Source of the DNA: Bolinopsis microptera
Taxonomy: Eukaryota > Ctenophora > Tentaculata > Lobata > Bolinopsidae
Reading direction: 5' to 3'
Assembly: GCF_026151205.1 (NCBI RefSeq)
Contig: NC_087073.1
Location: forward strand, 7,151,001-7,215,000
Length of the DNA stretch: 64,000 bases
The translations under genes were made by a program, and so were the position numbers. A model generated the notes under the pieces. That model worked only from the letters and a program-made list of their open reading frames with translations. It did not search any database and had not been told where the DNA came from. Numbering within the stretch: the stretch's first letter is position 1; each line of letters begins with the position of its first letter. This document shows, piece by piece, positions 23,067-36,827 of the stretch.

Positions 23067-25292
23067 TAGGGACTACGGGTGGAAGATGAATAATTAAAAT
23101 CCCAACAGCATCTTGTTCCCTTCATTATGCTAATTCCGGGAAGCATTCTCTTTACGCCCTCATACTGTAGAATGAGATATCGCTCATTTAAAATTGGGTA
23201 ATTATAGGCCTATCAAGGATTGCAGCCCAATTAAGAGCTGATCAATAACAGCTACTTGTGCCATATAAGGGAAAACTGACGTCACGTGACATTCGGTCCT
23301 ATCACGTGACCGCTAATCCTATCACGTTACCTTGATTCGTAAACCCTCGGGCACGCGATCACATTTGTAACGTGTCGTATGCCAACTAGGATATTTTGTG
23401 ACGTCACAAGAGCTCAAGCTACTTGATCAGGCCTTATATGGAATAATATATAATAATCCAAAAAGGGCAGGACATTGGCGGACATTAGCGGAAAAAAGTG
23501 GACAGCAAAACTTGCAAAGTTTTGTTAAATTTTGCTAATGTGGCGGGTGATGATTTTTTTTTTAAAGTCAAATTTTATGTGGTTCATCCTGTATTAAAGG
23601 TATATTGGTGCACGAAGTGAGATGTCGAGGACTGTTGTACTTGGATACAATTACAAGATCTAGACCTATCAGAAATGCAATGGTGGCATTTTTTATAGAA
23701 ATGGCTATGGGCTTCGAGACAATACCAGCTGGAATTAAAACAGGCAGGCACAAATTCTTTGATTGTTATGCTTTAAAAAGACGAGAGAAAAAGAACAGAA
23801 TACGAGGTCAGAAGAAATAACTTTCACTAGTACTGGGTAACAATATCAGACCAGACTAAGAGGTCACAGACTTACTGGTCTGTGTGTTGGTATTTATAGA
23901 CATGCAGCCCTAGAGCGAATCAGAATGCAGGATCGATATCACGTGACCATGGGCAAGCCAATACGTGTTGTACGAACAATGTTGGCTTTGTTTAGGGTTA
24001 AGTTTAGGTACTACATAGTTTATTTTTAACAAAAGGTGGTAAATTTCCTAAAAGGAATAAGAACGATCATGCCCAACCTGTCCGTGAGATAAACGTGATA
24101 TATTTATAACAGATGCTGATAATAATAGGTACAGAAATTAATTGACAATCGAAATCATTTTGACGAAACATTTTGATAAGAAGTAATGATTGGAACAAAT
24201 CGTCGGAATGGAACAAATCGTCGAATTGAATTTGATTGTTCTGGAAAGCCAATCAAATTCAAAAGTCATAATGTGTTCAAAGCTATCTATTATTGTAAAA
24301 TTAGTTGACCATCAATAATTTTGACCCTGGACTCCGTGTCTGGCTTGTCTGGCTTGTCTGGCTTGTTGATTAAATTACTGTATCAGACATTAAATCTTTA
24401 GATAGTATTTTAACTGAGCATTTTTTCAGCATCGCGAAGAGCAGGCTGCAGCAAAAGTAAAAGCAAACCCGAAGTACTTTTATACTTATAGTTATAAGCC
24501 AAGAAGTTTTCAAAGAAGAAAAGCCATACTTCGTTCACACATTGAACTTAGCGATCTTGATTATATGTATTTAACAATGCAATATGTATATATAGATTTT
24601 AATTCCAAGTGGTGGTAGAATAAGCTTATCGTATTACAATTGATAGCATCATTCAAATTTCAATGACGCTTTAAAGCAATTTACACGAGAGTATGATAAT
24701 TATAACCAGTTTAATCTTGTTCAGCGTCCTCGAAAACATAGGGTTACAAGGTTTTCGCTTCGATTTTCATCAATAAAAAATCCTTCTATTTTCGATTCTC
24801 TGGGCCAGCAGTCTGCTAGGTTTCAGAAGGTGATACCAGATGCTGTCATAATTCAGCTCCTATATTATTATTAATCGGATCCAATTACACTCGATACACT
24901 ATATTATTCCATATAAGGCCTGATCAAGTAGCTTGAGCTCTGGTGACGTCACAAAATATTCTAGTCGGCATACGACTCGTTACGAATGTGATCACGTGCC
25001 CGAGGATTTACGAATCAAGGTCACGTGATAGGATTAGCGGTCACGTGATAAAACCGACTGTCACGTGACCTCAGTTATCCCTTATATGGCACAAGTAGCT
25101 GCAATTTATCAGGTCTTAATTGGGCTGCAATCCTTAACAGGCCTATAATTACCCAATTTTAAATGAACGATATCTCATTCTACAGAATGATGAGAGCGTA
25201 AAGAGAATGCTTCCTGGAATCAGCACAATAAGGGTACAAGATGCTGTTGAAATTTCAATTATTCATCTTCCGCCCAGGCCCCAGAGTCCCTA
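23067..25292. mobile_element. 2.2-kb element with ~390-bp inverted ends, E-box rich
   Basis: Arms 23067-23455 and 24903-25292 are inverted copies, with outer ends TAGGGACT. TA flanks GGGACT on both sides if it is counted as a target duplication. Each arm carries several TCACGTGA/TCACGTTA sites and TGACGTCA, in the order GACGTCACGTGAC...ATCACGTGACC...GTGACGTCAC. The interior has no intact transposase. A Polinton-, Kolobok- or other TIR-class origin cannot be decided from this sequence. Confidence 0.75.
24430..24618 (+). pseudogene. Possible LINE-derived coding fragment
   Basis: After an acceptor-like TTTTTTCAG, the plus strand reads HREEQAAAKVKANPKYFYTY, which resembles the linker just before the reverse-transcriptase domain of non-LTR elements (AKxNPKxFYxY). 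The frame then continues with basic residues and ends near 24618. It lies inside the inverted-repeat element. Low certainty. Confidence 0.25.
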
Positions 25293-28200
25293 CACAGTTA
25301 GTGAATATCTAACCGCCCTTTTTTTAAAGGTCGGTTTGTCTTTTTTGAACTTCGTAATTAAGGGGAACTTAAAATCAGCTGTGTACTACTACTATAGTTG
25401 AGCTATTTAAGTTACAATTACTATTCCCAGGACCGAGTTATGAGGTGGGAGTTTCAGATAACTTATCCCCACCACCTACCTACAACGATGCTGTTGGCTC
25501 CACCGCTCATATCGATTCTGTTCCTTCCTATGAAGACGTCGTTAATAGATCCTTATAATAACACTAACAACATATGGAATTTTAAAGACTCTTGATACAT
25601 TAGACACAGATAGGATATGATTATGCGAGGAATCCGTAATATAATCCGTAATATAAGAGGTAAATTCCTTCGCTACGTAAAATATTGCAAAATCATATTA
25701 AAAAAGAGTGGTGATCAGTGTGAAATGATGGGAAATTAAAATCTACGAATAATCTCTTTTTATCGACAACAATAGAAAGAGCTAGGACAGTGTATTAATA
25801 TTGTACATAACTGTTATCATTATTCTAAGATCCATTTTTTTTAGGTTTTGTAGTTATGTGGCATTCTTTTCGTAACACTTACTTAATTTAACTGACTTAT
25901 TGGTTTATGGGCAAAAATCTCATTCAATCTGTCAAATTTGTGTTCAGAAAATTTCACATTTGAAAATGGGACAGACTTTTGAAAATACAACTTTTCGTTT
26001 TGTTAAGCTTTCTGCTGCGGGCTTCCTCCGACCGAAATCAAACTTCCAGCACCTTAATCGTGTCAAATGGCATCTAAAGTTGACTTACTAATTGGTTTCG
26101 GGTGAAAAAATCAGTCGAAACTGTAAAATTTCGGTCCTAGAAATTTCATCTTCAAAAACTGAAAATGGGACAGAGATTTGGAGAATATGATTTTGCAATT
26201 TTATTCGGGATTTTGACTCCCAGTACCTCAATTTGGTTTCGTACCATCATCAATTAACTGACTAATTGGTTTCTGGGCAAAAATTTCATCCAATCTGTCA
26301 AATTTGTGTTCAGAAAATTTCACATTTGAAAATGGGACAGACTTTTGAAAATACAACTTTTCGTTTTGTTAAGCTTTCTGCTGCGGGCTTCCTCCGACCG
26401 AAATCAAACTTCCAGCACCTTAATCGTGTCAAATGGCATCTAAAGTTGACTTACTAATTGGTTTCGGGTGAAAAAATCAGTCGAAACTGTAAAATTTCAG
26501 GTCCTAGAAATTTCATCTTCAAAAACTGAAAATGGGACAGAGATTTGGAGAATATGATTTTGCAATTTTATTCGGGATTTTGACTCCCAGTACCTCAATT
26601 TGGTTTCGTACCATCATCAATTAACTGACTAATTGGTTTCTGGGCAAAAATTTCATCCAATCTGTCAAATTTGTGTTCAGAAAATTTCACATTTGAAAAT
26701 GGGACAGACTTTTGAAAATACAACTTTTCGTTTTGTTAAGCTTTCTGCTGCGGGCTTCCTCCGACCGAAATCAAACTTCCAGCACCTTAATCGTGTCAAA
26801 TGGCATCTAAAGTTGACTTACTAATTGGTTTCGGGTGAAAAAATCAGTCGAAACTGTAAAATTTCGGTCCTAGAAATTTCATCTTCAAAAACTGAAAATG
26901 GGACAGAGATTTGGAGAATATGATTTTGCAATTTTATTCGGGATTTTGACTCCCAGTACCTCAATTTGGTTTCGTACCATCATCAATTAACTGACTAATT
27001 GGTTTCTGGGCAAAAATCTCATTCAATCTGTCAAATTTGTGTTCAGAAAATTTCACATTTGAAAATGGGACAGACTTTTGAAAATACAACTTTTCGTTTT
27101 CTTAAGCTTTCTGCTGCGGGCTTCGTCCGACCGAAATCAAACTTCCAGCACCTCAATCGTGTCAAATGACATCTAAAGTTGACTTACTAATTGGTTTCGG
27201 GTGAAAAAATCAGTCGAAACTGTAAAATTTCGGTCCTAGAAATTTCATCTTCAAAAACTGAAAATGGGACAGAGATTTGGAGAATATGATTTTGCAATTT
27301 TATTCGGGATTTTGACTCCCAGTACCTCAATTTGGTTTCTTACCATCATCAATTAACTGACTAATTGGTTTCTGGGCAAAAATTTCATCCAATCTGTCAA
27401 ATTTGTGTTCAGAAAATTTCACATTTGAAAATGGGACAGACTTTTGAAAATACAACTTTTCGTTTTGTTAAGCTTTCTGCTGCGGGCTTCCTCCGACCGA
27501 AATCAAACTTCCAGCACCTTAATCGTGTCAAATGGCATGTAAAGTTGACTTACTAATTGGTTTCGGGTGAAAAAATCAGTCGAAACTGTAAAATTTCGGT
27601 CCTAGAAATTTCATCTTCAAAAACTGAAAATGGGACAGAGATTTGGAGAATATGATTTTGCAATTTTATTCGGGATTTTGACTCCCAGTACCTCAATTTG
27701 GTTTCGTACCATCATCAATTAACTGACTAATTGGTTTCTGGGCAAAAATCTCATTCAATCTGTCAAATTTGTGTTCAGAAAATTTCACATTTGAAAATGG
27801 GACAGACTTTTGAAAATACAACTTTTCGTTTTCTTAAGCTTTCTGCTGCGGGCTTCCTCCGACCGAAATCAAACTTCCAGCACCTCAATCGTGTCAAATG
27901 GCATCTAAAGTTGACTTACTAATTGGTTTCGGGTGAAAAAATCAGTCGAAACTGTAAAATTTCGGTCCTAGAAATTTCATCTTCAAAAACTGAAAATGGG
28001 ACAGAGATTTGGAGAATATGATTTTGCAATTTTATTCAGGATTTTGACTCCCAGTACCTCAATTTGGTTTCGTACCATCATCAATTAACTGACTCATTGG
28101 TTTCTGGGCAAAAATTTCATCCAATCTGTCAAATTTGTGTTCAGAAAATTTCACATTTGAAAATGGGTCAGACTTTTGAAAATACAACTTTTTGTTTTGT

Positions 28201-31200
28201 TAAGCTTTCTGCTGCGGGCTTCCTCCGACCGAAATCAAACTTCCAGCACCTCAATCGTGTCAAATGGCATGTAAAGTTGACTAACTAATTGGTTTCGGGT
28301 GAAAAAATCCGTCGAAACTGTAAAATTTCGTTCTAGAAATTTCATCTTCAAAAACTGAAAATGGGACAGAGATTTGGAGAATATGATTTTGCAATTTTAT
28401 TCGGGATTTTGACTCCCAGTACCTCAATTTGGTTTCTTACCATCATCAATTAACTGACTAATTGGTTTCTGGGCAAAAATTTCATCCAATCTGTCAAATT
28501 TGTGTTCAGAAAATTTCACATTTGAAAATGGGACAGACTTTTGAAAATACAACTTTTCGTTTTGTTAAGCTTTCTGCTGCGGGCTTCCTCCGACCAAAAT
28601 CAAACTTCCAGCACCTTAATCGTGTCGAATGGCATGTAAAGTTGACTTACTAATTGGTTTCGGGTGAAAAAATCAGTCGAAACTGTAAAATTTCGGTCCT
28701 AGAAATTTCATCTTCAAAAACTGAAAATGGGACAGAGATTTGCAATTTGGAGAATATGATTTTGCAATTTTATTCGGGATTTTGACTCCCAGTACCTCAA
28801 TTTGGTTTCTTTGTTCTTACCATCATCAATTAACTGACTAATTGGTTTCTGGGCAAAAATTTCATCCAATCTGTCAAATTTGTGTTCAGAAAATTTCACA
28901 TTTGAAAATGGGACAGACTTTTGAAAATACAACTTTTCGTTTTCTTAAACTTTCTGCTGCGGGCTTCCTCCGACCGAAATCAAACTTCCAGCACCTTAAT
29001 CGTGTCAAATGGCATCTAAAGTTGACTAACTAATTGGTTTCGGGTGAAAAAATCAGTCGAAACTGTAAAATTTCGTTCTTAGAAATTTCATCTTCAAAAA
29101 CTGAAAATGGGATAGTGATTTGGAGAATATGATTTAGCAATTTTATTCGGGATTTTGACTCCCAGTACCTCAATTTGGTTTCGTACTATCATCAATTAAC
29201 TGACTCATTGGTTTCTGGGCAAAAATTTCATCCAATCTGTCAAATTTGTGTTCAGAAAATTTTGCATTTGAAAATGGGTCAGACTTTTGAAAATACAACT
29301 TTTCGTTTTGTTAAGCTTTCTGCTGCGGGCTTCCTCCGACCGAAATCAAACTTCCAGCACCTCAATCGTGTCAAATGGCATGTAAAGTTGACTAACTAAT
29401 TGGTTTCGGGTGAAAAAATCAGTCGAAACTGTAAAATTTCGGTCCTAGAAATTTCATCTTCAAAAACTGAAAATGGGACAGAGATTTGGAGAATATGATT
29501 TAGCAATTTTATTTGGGATTTTGACTCCCAGTACCTCAATTTGGTTTCTTACCATCATCAATTAACTGACTAATTGGTTTCTGGGCAAAAATTTCATCCA
29601 ATCTGTCAAATTTGTGTTCAGAAAATTTCACATTTGAAAATGGGACAGACTTTTGAAAATACAACTTTTCGTTTTGTTAAGCTTTCTGCTGCGGGCTTCC
29701 TCCGACCGAAATCAAACTTCCAGCACCTCAATCGTGTCAAATGGCATGTAAAGTTGACTAACTAATTGGTTTCGGGTGAAAAAATCCGTCGAAACTGTAA
29801 AATTTCGTTCTTAGAAATTTCATCTTCAAAAACTGAAAATGGGACAGAGATTTGGAGAATATGATTTAGCAATTTTATTCGGGATTTTGACTCCCAGTAC
29901 CTCAATTTGGTTTCTTTGTTCTTACCATCATCAATTAACTGACTAATTGGTTTCTGGGCAAAAATTTCATCCAATCTGTCAAATTTGTGTTCAGAAAATT
30001 TCACATTTGAAAATGGGACAGACTTTTGAAAATACAACTTTTCGTTTTCTTAAGCTTTCTGCTGCGGGCTTCCTCCGACCGAAATCAAACTTCCAGCACC
30101 TTAATCGTGTCAAATGGCATCTAAAGTTGACTAACTAATTGGTTTCGGGTGAAAAAATCAGTCGAAACTGTAAAATTTCGGTCCTAGAAATTTCATCTTC
30201 AAAAACTGAAAATGGGACAGAGATTTGGAGAATATGATTTTGCAATTTTATTCGGGATTTTGACTCCCAGTACCTCAATTTGGTTTCGTACTATCATCAA
30301 TTAACTGACTAATTGGTTTCTGGGCAAAAATTTCATCCAATCTGTCAAATTTGTGTTCAGAAAATTTTGCATTTGAAAATGGGTCAGACTTTTGAAAATA
30401 CAACTTTTCGTTTTGTTAAGCTTTCTGCTGCGGGCTTCCTCCGACCGAAATCAAACTTCCAGCACCTCAATCGTGTCAAATGGCATGTAAAGTTGACTTA
30501 CTAATTGGTTTCGGGTGAAAAAATCAGTCGAAACTGTAAAATTTCGGTCCTAGAAATTTCATCTTCAAAAACTGAAAATGGGACAGAGATTTGGAGAATA
30601 TGATTTAGCAATTTTATTCGGGATTTTGACTCCCAGTACCTCAATTTGGTTTCGTACCATCATCAATTAACTGACTAATTGGTTTCTGGGCAAAAATTTC
30701 ATCCAATCTGTCAAATTTGTGTTCAGAAAATTTCACATTTGAAAATGGGACAGACTTTTGAAAATACAACTTTTCGTTTTGTTAAGCTTTCTGCTGCGGG
30801 CTTCCTCCGACCGAAATCAAACTTCCAGCACCTCAATCGTGTCAAATGGCATGTAAAGTTGACTTACTAATTGGTTTCGGGTGAAAAAATCAGTCGAAAC
30901 TGTAAAATTTCGGTCCTAGAAATTTCATCTTCAAAAACTGAAAATGGGACAGAGATTTGGAGAATATGATTTAGCAATTTTATTCGGGATTTTGACTCCC
31001 AGTACCTCAATTTGGTTTCTTACCATCATCAATTAACTGACTTATTGGTTTATGGGCAAAAATCTCATTCAATCTGTCAAATTTGTGTTCAGAAAATTTC
31101 ACATTTGAAAATGGGACAGACTTTTGAAAATACAACTTTTCGTTTTCTTAAACTTTCTGCTGCGGGCTTCCTCCGACCGAAATCAAACTTCCAGCACCTC

Positions 31201-31694
31201 AATCGTGTCAAATGGCATCTAAAGTTGACTTACTAATTGGTTTCGGGTGAAAAAATCAGTCGAAACTGTAAAATTTCGGTCCTAGAAATTTCATCTTCAA
31301 AAACTGAAAATGGGACAGAGATTTGGAGAATATGATATAGCAATTTTATTTGGGATTTTGACTCCCAGTACCTCAATTTGGTTTCTTACCATCATCAATT
31401 AACTGACTAATTGGTTTCTGGGCAAAAATTTCATCCAATCTGTCAAATTTGTGTTCAGAAAATTTCACATTTGAAAATGGGACAGACTTTTGAAAATACA
31501 ACTTTTCGTTTTGTTAAGCTTTCTGCTGCGGGCTTCCTCCGACCGAAATCAAACTTCCAGCACCTCAATCGTGTCAAATGGCATGTAAAGTTGACTAACT
31601 AATTGGTTTCGGGTGAAAAAATCAGTCGAAACTGTATAATTTCGGTCTTAGAAATTTCATCTTCAAAAACTGAAAATGGGACAGAGATTTGGAG

Positions 31695-31983
31695 CAGTGG
31701 CGTAACGAAAGGCCCTGCTGACCCCGCTGTGCAGGGGGGCGCCGTCTTAGGGGGGCGCCAAATCGTCGTTTGAATGTGGGACAATTTCGAAAACTTAACT
31801 AAAGTACTAGCAAAACTGCGCGTTTTGCTCTAGATAAACACTTTTTTAGAGATTTCACCGGAGTATTCTTTAAAATCACCTAATTTGTTCAATTTTAGGG
31901 AGGGGCACCAAAAGGGGAGGGGGCGCCAACAGGGGGGCGCATTTTTCGGCAGGGGGGCGCCAACAGGCAACGTTACGCCACTG
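31695..31983. mobile_element. hAT-type MITE inside the satellite
   Basis: A 289-bp insertion with perfect inverted ends CAGTGGCGTAAC / GTTACGCCACTG is flanked by an exact 8-bp duplication ATTTGGAG (31687-31694 and 31984-31991) made from satellite sequence. The interior is rich in GGGGGGCGCC runs. It has no coding capacity and is non-autonomous. Confidence 0.95.
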
Positions 31984-34165
31984 ATTTGGAGAATATGATT
32001 TTGCAATTTTATTCAGGATTTTGACTCCCAGTACCTCAATTTGGTTTCGTACCATCATCAATTAACTGACTCATTGGTTTCTGGGCAAAAATTTCATCCA
32101 ATCTGTCAAATTTGTGTTCAGAAAATTTCACATTTGAAAATGGGTCAGACTTTTGAAAATACAACTTTTTGTTTTGTTAAGCTTTCTGCTGCGGGCTTCC
32201 TCCGACCGAAATCAAACTTCCAGCACCTCAATCGTGTCAAATGGCATCTAAAGTTGACTAACTAATTGGTTTCGGGTGAAAAAATCCGTCGAAACTGTAA
32301 AATTTCGTTCTTAGAAATTTCATCTTCAAAAACTGAAAATGGGACAGAGATTTGGAGAATATGATTTTGCAATTTTATTCGGGATTTTGACTCCCAGTAC
32401 CTCAATTTGGTTTCTTACCATCATCAATTAACTGACTAATTGGTTTCTGGGCAAAAATTTTATCCAATCTGTCAAATTTGTGTTCAGAAAATTTCACATT
32501 TCGAAAATGGGACAGACTTTTGAAAATACAACTTTTCTTTTTCTTAAACTTTCTGCTGCGGGCTTCCTCCGACCGAAATCAAACTTCCAGCACCTCAATC
32601 GTGTCAAATGGCATCTAAAGTTGACTTAATAATTGGTTTCGGGTGAAAAAATCAGTCGAAACTGTAAAATTTCGGTCCTAGAAATTTCATCCTCAAAAAC
32701 TGAAAATGGGACAGAGATTTGGAGAATATGATTTAGCAATTTTATTCGGGATTTTGACTCCCAGTACCTCAATTTGGTTTCTTACCATCATCAATTAACT
32801 GACTAATTGGTTTCTGGTCAAAAATTTCATCCAATCTGTCAAATTTGTGTTCAGAAAATTTCACATTTGAAAATGGGACAGACTTTTGAAAATACAACTT
32901 TTCGTTTTCTTAAACTTTCTGCTGCGGGCTTCCTCCGACCGAAATCAAACTTCCAGCACCTTAATCGTGTCAAATGGCATCTAAAGTTGACTAACTAATT
33001 GGTTTCGGGTGAAAAAATCAGTCGAAACTGTAAAATTTCGTTCTTAGAAATTTCATCTTCAAAATCTGAAAATGGGATAGTGATTTGGAGAATATGATTT
33101 AGCAATTTTATTCGGGATTTTGACTCCCAGTACCTCAATTTGGTTTCGTACTATCATCAATTAACTGACTCATTGGTTTCTGGGCAAAAATTTCATCCAA
33201 TCTGTCAAATTTGTGTTCAGAAAATTTTGCATTTGAAAATGGGTCAGACTTTTGAAAATACAACTTTTCGTTTTGTTAAGCTTTCTGCTGCGGGCTTCCT
33301 CCGACCGAAATCAAACTTCCAGCACCTCAATCGTGTCAAATGGCATGTAAAGTTGACTAACTAATTGGTTTCGGGTGAAAAAATCCGTCGAAACTGTAAA
33401 ATTTCGTTCTTAGAAATTTCATCTTCAAAAACTGAAAATGGGACAGAGATTTGGAGAATATGATTTAGCAATTTTATTCGGGATTTTGACTCCCAGTACC
33501 TCAATTTGGTTTCTTACCATCATCAATTAACTGACTAATTGGTTTCTGGTCAAAAATTTCATCCAATCTGTCAAATTTGTGTTCAGAAAATTTCACATTT
33601 GAAAATGGGACAGACTTTTGAAAATACAACTTTTCGTTTTGTTAAGCTTTCTGTTGCGGGCTTCCTCCGACCGAAATCAAACTTCCAGCACCTTAATCGT
33701 GTCAAATGGCATGTAAAGTTGACTTATTAATTGGTTTCGGGTGAAAAAATCAGTCGAAACTGTAAAATTTCGGTCCTAGAAATTTCATCTTCAAAAACTG
33801 AAAATGGGACAGAGATTTGCAATTTGGAGAATATGATTTTGCAATTTTATTCGGGATTTTGACTCCCAGTACCTCAATTTGGTTTCTTTGTTCTTACCAT
33901 CATCAATTAACTGACTAATTGGTTTCTGGGCAAAAATTTCATCCAATCTGTCAAATTTGTGTTCAGAAAATTTCACATTTGAAAATGGGACAGACTTTTG
34001 AAAATACAACTTTTCGTTTTCTTAAACTTTCTGCTGCGGGCTTCCTCCGACCGAAATCAAACTTCCAGCACCTTAATCGTGTCAAATGGCATCTAAAGTT
34101 GACTAACTAATTGGTTTCGGGTGAAAAAATCAGTCGAAACTGTAAAATTTCGGTCTTAGAAATCA

Positions 34166-36500
34166 CAATGCTGGCAAGCATAACCGTTGCCCTTATATTC
34201 ACAACACTATGTACCCCCTATACTATTATATCCCCTTTATTGTTTCCCAGGCATTAAGACTCATCGAAAGTAGTTCAGCAGGTATATTTAAGTTCAAAAC
34301 ATTCTAATTCAATGTTAAAGATGACAGGAATAAGAAATAGTTATGTTGAGATTTTAAGAAATTTGCGCAAAACACGCGCCAGCATGTTATACGAAATTAG
34401 GTAAAAAACCCAAAATCGCCATATTCAGGTGCCTTAAAAACCATGTTAAAATTGAGTTAGAGATCTGAAACTTTGCAGAGCGTCTAGACCTTGTCCAAAT
34501 CGACTGTAAAAAAAATTTCATGTTGCAGGAGTATCAGGAAGTGGGTTTTCTGGAACCCCTGTTTTACAACAGATTGTCGTGAAGCTATATATATATATAA
34601 TAGTAGTCACCATTCCAAACAAGTTTTCCCTATTACTAAATATATAACTTGTCAGAGTAATAACCTTATTTATTTAATGGAGTGTAGAACTTGTAAACAG
34701 TCGTATGTAGGATATACTACTTCTAATCTCCCTAAGAGATTTTCTAATCATAAGAGCCACATTAAGAAAGGTATCAGAAGTTGTAAGTTAGTAAATCACT
34801 TTTTAGATATTGATCATGATTTAGATTTTAGTTCAGTAGCCTTATATAACTCTTCACTTAGTACGCACCTTTCTGTTATTATAGTGGACGCTCTTGAATT
34901 TAAACCTGAAATAAGTCAAGCAGATAGGGAAAAGGCCATGGAAGCTAGAGAGGGGTTCTACCAGACCCAATTGAAAACCCTTGAGCGTTATGGGGGTATG
35001 AACACCCTCGATAGTAACCACATCCTTTTTAAATCCGCTGGAGCTTAGTGTTTAGTTTATTTATTTTATTTGACATGATCTCAGCCTATAAACCCGTGTT
35101 TAGTTTACAATATTGCTATCAGAGACGTGTTATATTCATTACTATTTATATATTTTTACTGCTTGATTCAGAGAAATCTAGCTTTTTCCGAGAAACTAAT
35201 CTTTAATAGATTAGATAAAATGTACACAGCCATTCTTTTCGTTTGATTATTACACAGTATATTTTAGTTTTGTACCGTTTTAAGTCACATAGTTTTGTAC
35301 GTCTTCCTAAGACTTGTTTTCCTTTCCTAGTTTGTAAGTTATTTTAAAGATTTGTGAATATTCCAGTTGCTTTTAGAACAATTTTATCTCAGATAACGAT
35401 GTTTAATAAAATGATGCAAAGACTTATTTCGAAGATCTAATCAACACCGACTTTTAATGTGTAGGAGTACAGCTACAAAATATATATATATATATATATG
35501 TATAGACGCTTTTGCAGTAAATTGTAGCCTACATTTAAGTGTCCGTAGATTCAAAAGTATAAAAGATACAGTCATTTCGAACCACAGGTTTTAAAGATAA
35601 TTGTTTTTACTTTAGTTTACATTATATCGAAAAATAATTTATCGTCATCATCATCACTTGATGACGTCATCAATTTAAGTGTTTTTAAAACTTGATTTTT
35701 GACAAAATAACAACTTTTCAAATCGATTTTAAAGCATTAAGGAGTAATTTTATTCAAAATCTGAGGACATTTTCACCTTAGATAATTGTTCAAGCATTCT
35801 GAAAATCTACCGGAAAGTTTTCCTACCTTGCTCCTTCATAAAGATATTCGCTATTGAAGTTTGTGCTTTTTTGAAGAATAATTTTATAAAAACACAAAAG
35901 TTGTGAATTAGTATTCTCTGGTGTTGGGCCATCCCTTGGGTTGTGGAGCTCAATTTTGCTTCCTAAAGGTCTAAATTGTGTTATAGGCTAGTTTTAAAGT
36001 TGAAAATCGAAAAGTTGCACACGTGGGGACACGCCCAAATTCATTTAAAATAGCTAAAATCACTAAAAATTGTTATTTTCACGATTTTTACCAACTTTGG
36101 AGTCCCGTTGTGATCCAAGTTCTTTTTGAAATCTTCTGAAACTTTTCATGCTTATCAAACTATATATTAAATAACACTATGCAAAAATTTATGGTGATTC
36201 AATATTTTATGCGCACGCAACGTCCGCTCAAAGTTTGCACGTGCGAAAGGTGAGAATTTTGCTCATTCGTGATTTCGAATATATTCTGCTTTCCCACGAT
36301 ATTAAAATGGCATTATATATGAATTTAATGCCAACTTGAATGAGTAAAAAGTGCTATATTCAGTCTGTTATTGACAGATATGCCTACCTAAACACAAGGA
36401 AACGTTTTCAAAGGTAAAATTTCGAAATCGTTGAAATTACCTCCTTATTAAGTTTCGACTGTGTAAATTATCCTGACATTATAATCAAAAAGAGATGATA
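34166..36500 (+). mobile_element. Penelope-like element, 5'-truncated insertion
   Basis: The satellite stops at GGTCTTAGAAAT (34165) and resumes at TTTCATCC near 36828. The inserted block contains a GIY-YIG endonuclease coding segment followed by ~1.4 kb of non-coding sequence. The latter includes a (TA)n run near 35479-35500, a palindromic TGATGACGTCATCA near 35658 and TTTAAA-rich DNA. The reverse-transcriptase part is missing. Whether 35050-36500 all belongs to the same element is not certain. Confidence 0.6.
34491..35048 (+). pseudogene. Penelope-like GIY-YIG endonuclease domain
   Basis: The frame includes NLIYLMECRTCKQSYVGYTT followed by NLPKRFSNHKSHIKK and later REGFYQTQLKTLERYGGMNT. 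The spacing Y-L-x(n)-YVG, an arginine-rich helix and His, plus the closing 'W/F..+LKTL..YG.N' block, is typical of the C-terminal endonuclease of Penelope-like retroelements, which nicks target DNA for reverse transcription. The frame has no ATG at its beginning and no RT upstream, so this is a truncated remnant with an intact C-terminus and stop. Confidence 0.8.
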
Positions 36501-36827
36501 TTTGACCAAAACCCATAATCATGGGTAGAGTGAACCGCTGCCAGTGTCTCTCTTTTCCAAACAAAAGAAAATGATATTAATTTGAGGAACCGTCCGCAAA
36601 TGCAAATTGATACCGAGAATGAAATCGGTCGCTCGCTTTTCCCATTCATTCACGGCTTACGTATTGTAATAAAGCTTATTGAATGGGAAAAGCGAGCGAC
36701 CGATTTCATTCTCGGTATCAATTTGCATTTGCGGACAATTCCTCAAATTAATATCATTTTCTTTTGTTTGGAAAAGAGAGACACTGGCAGCGGTTCACTC
36801 TACCCATGATTATGGGTTTTGGTCAAA
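36501..36827. mobile_element. Foldback element (~148-bp perfect arms)
   Basis: TTTGACCAAAACCCATAATC opens the left arm and its reverse complement closes the right arm. The two arms are inverted copies with about one mismatch, separated by ~30 bp (TTCACGGCTTACGTATTG...). The whole 327 bp would fold into one long hairpin. It lies exactly at the right junction between the Penelope-like insertion and the satellite, so it may be a separate insertion into either. Confidence 0.9.

Noticed and set aside
34491-36827. Large satellite gap read as a host gene with a GIY-YIG nuclease
   Set aside because: The endonuclease pattern and its closing block are those of Penelope-like elements, there is no ATG, and it interrupts the satellite.
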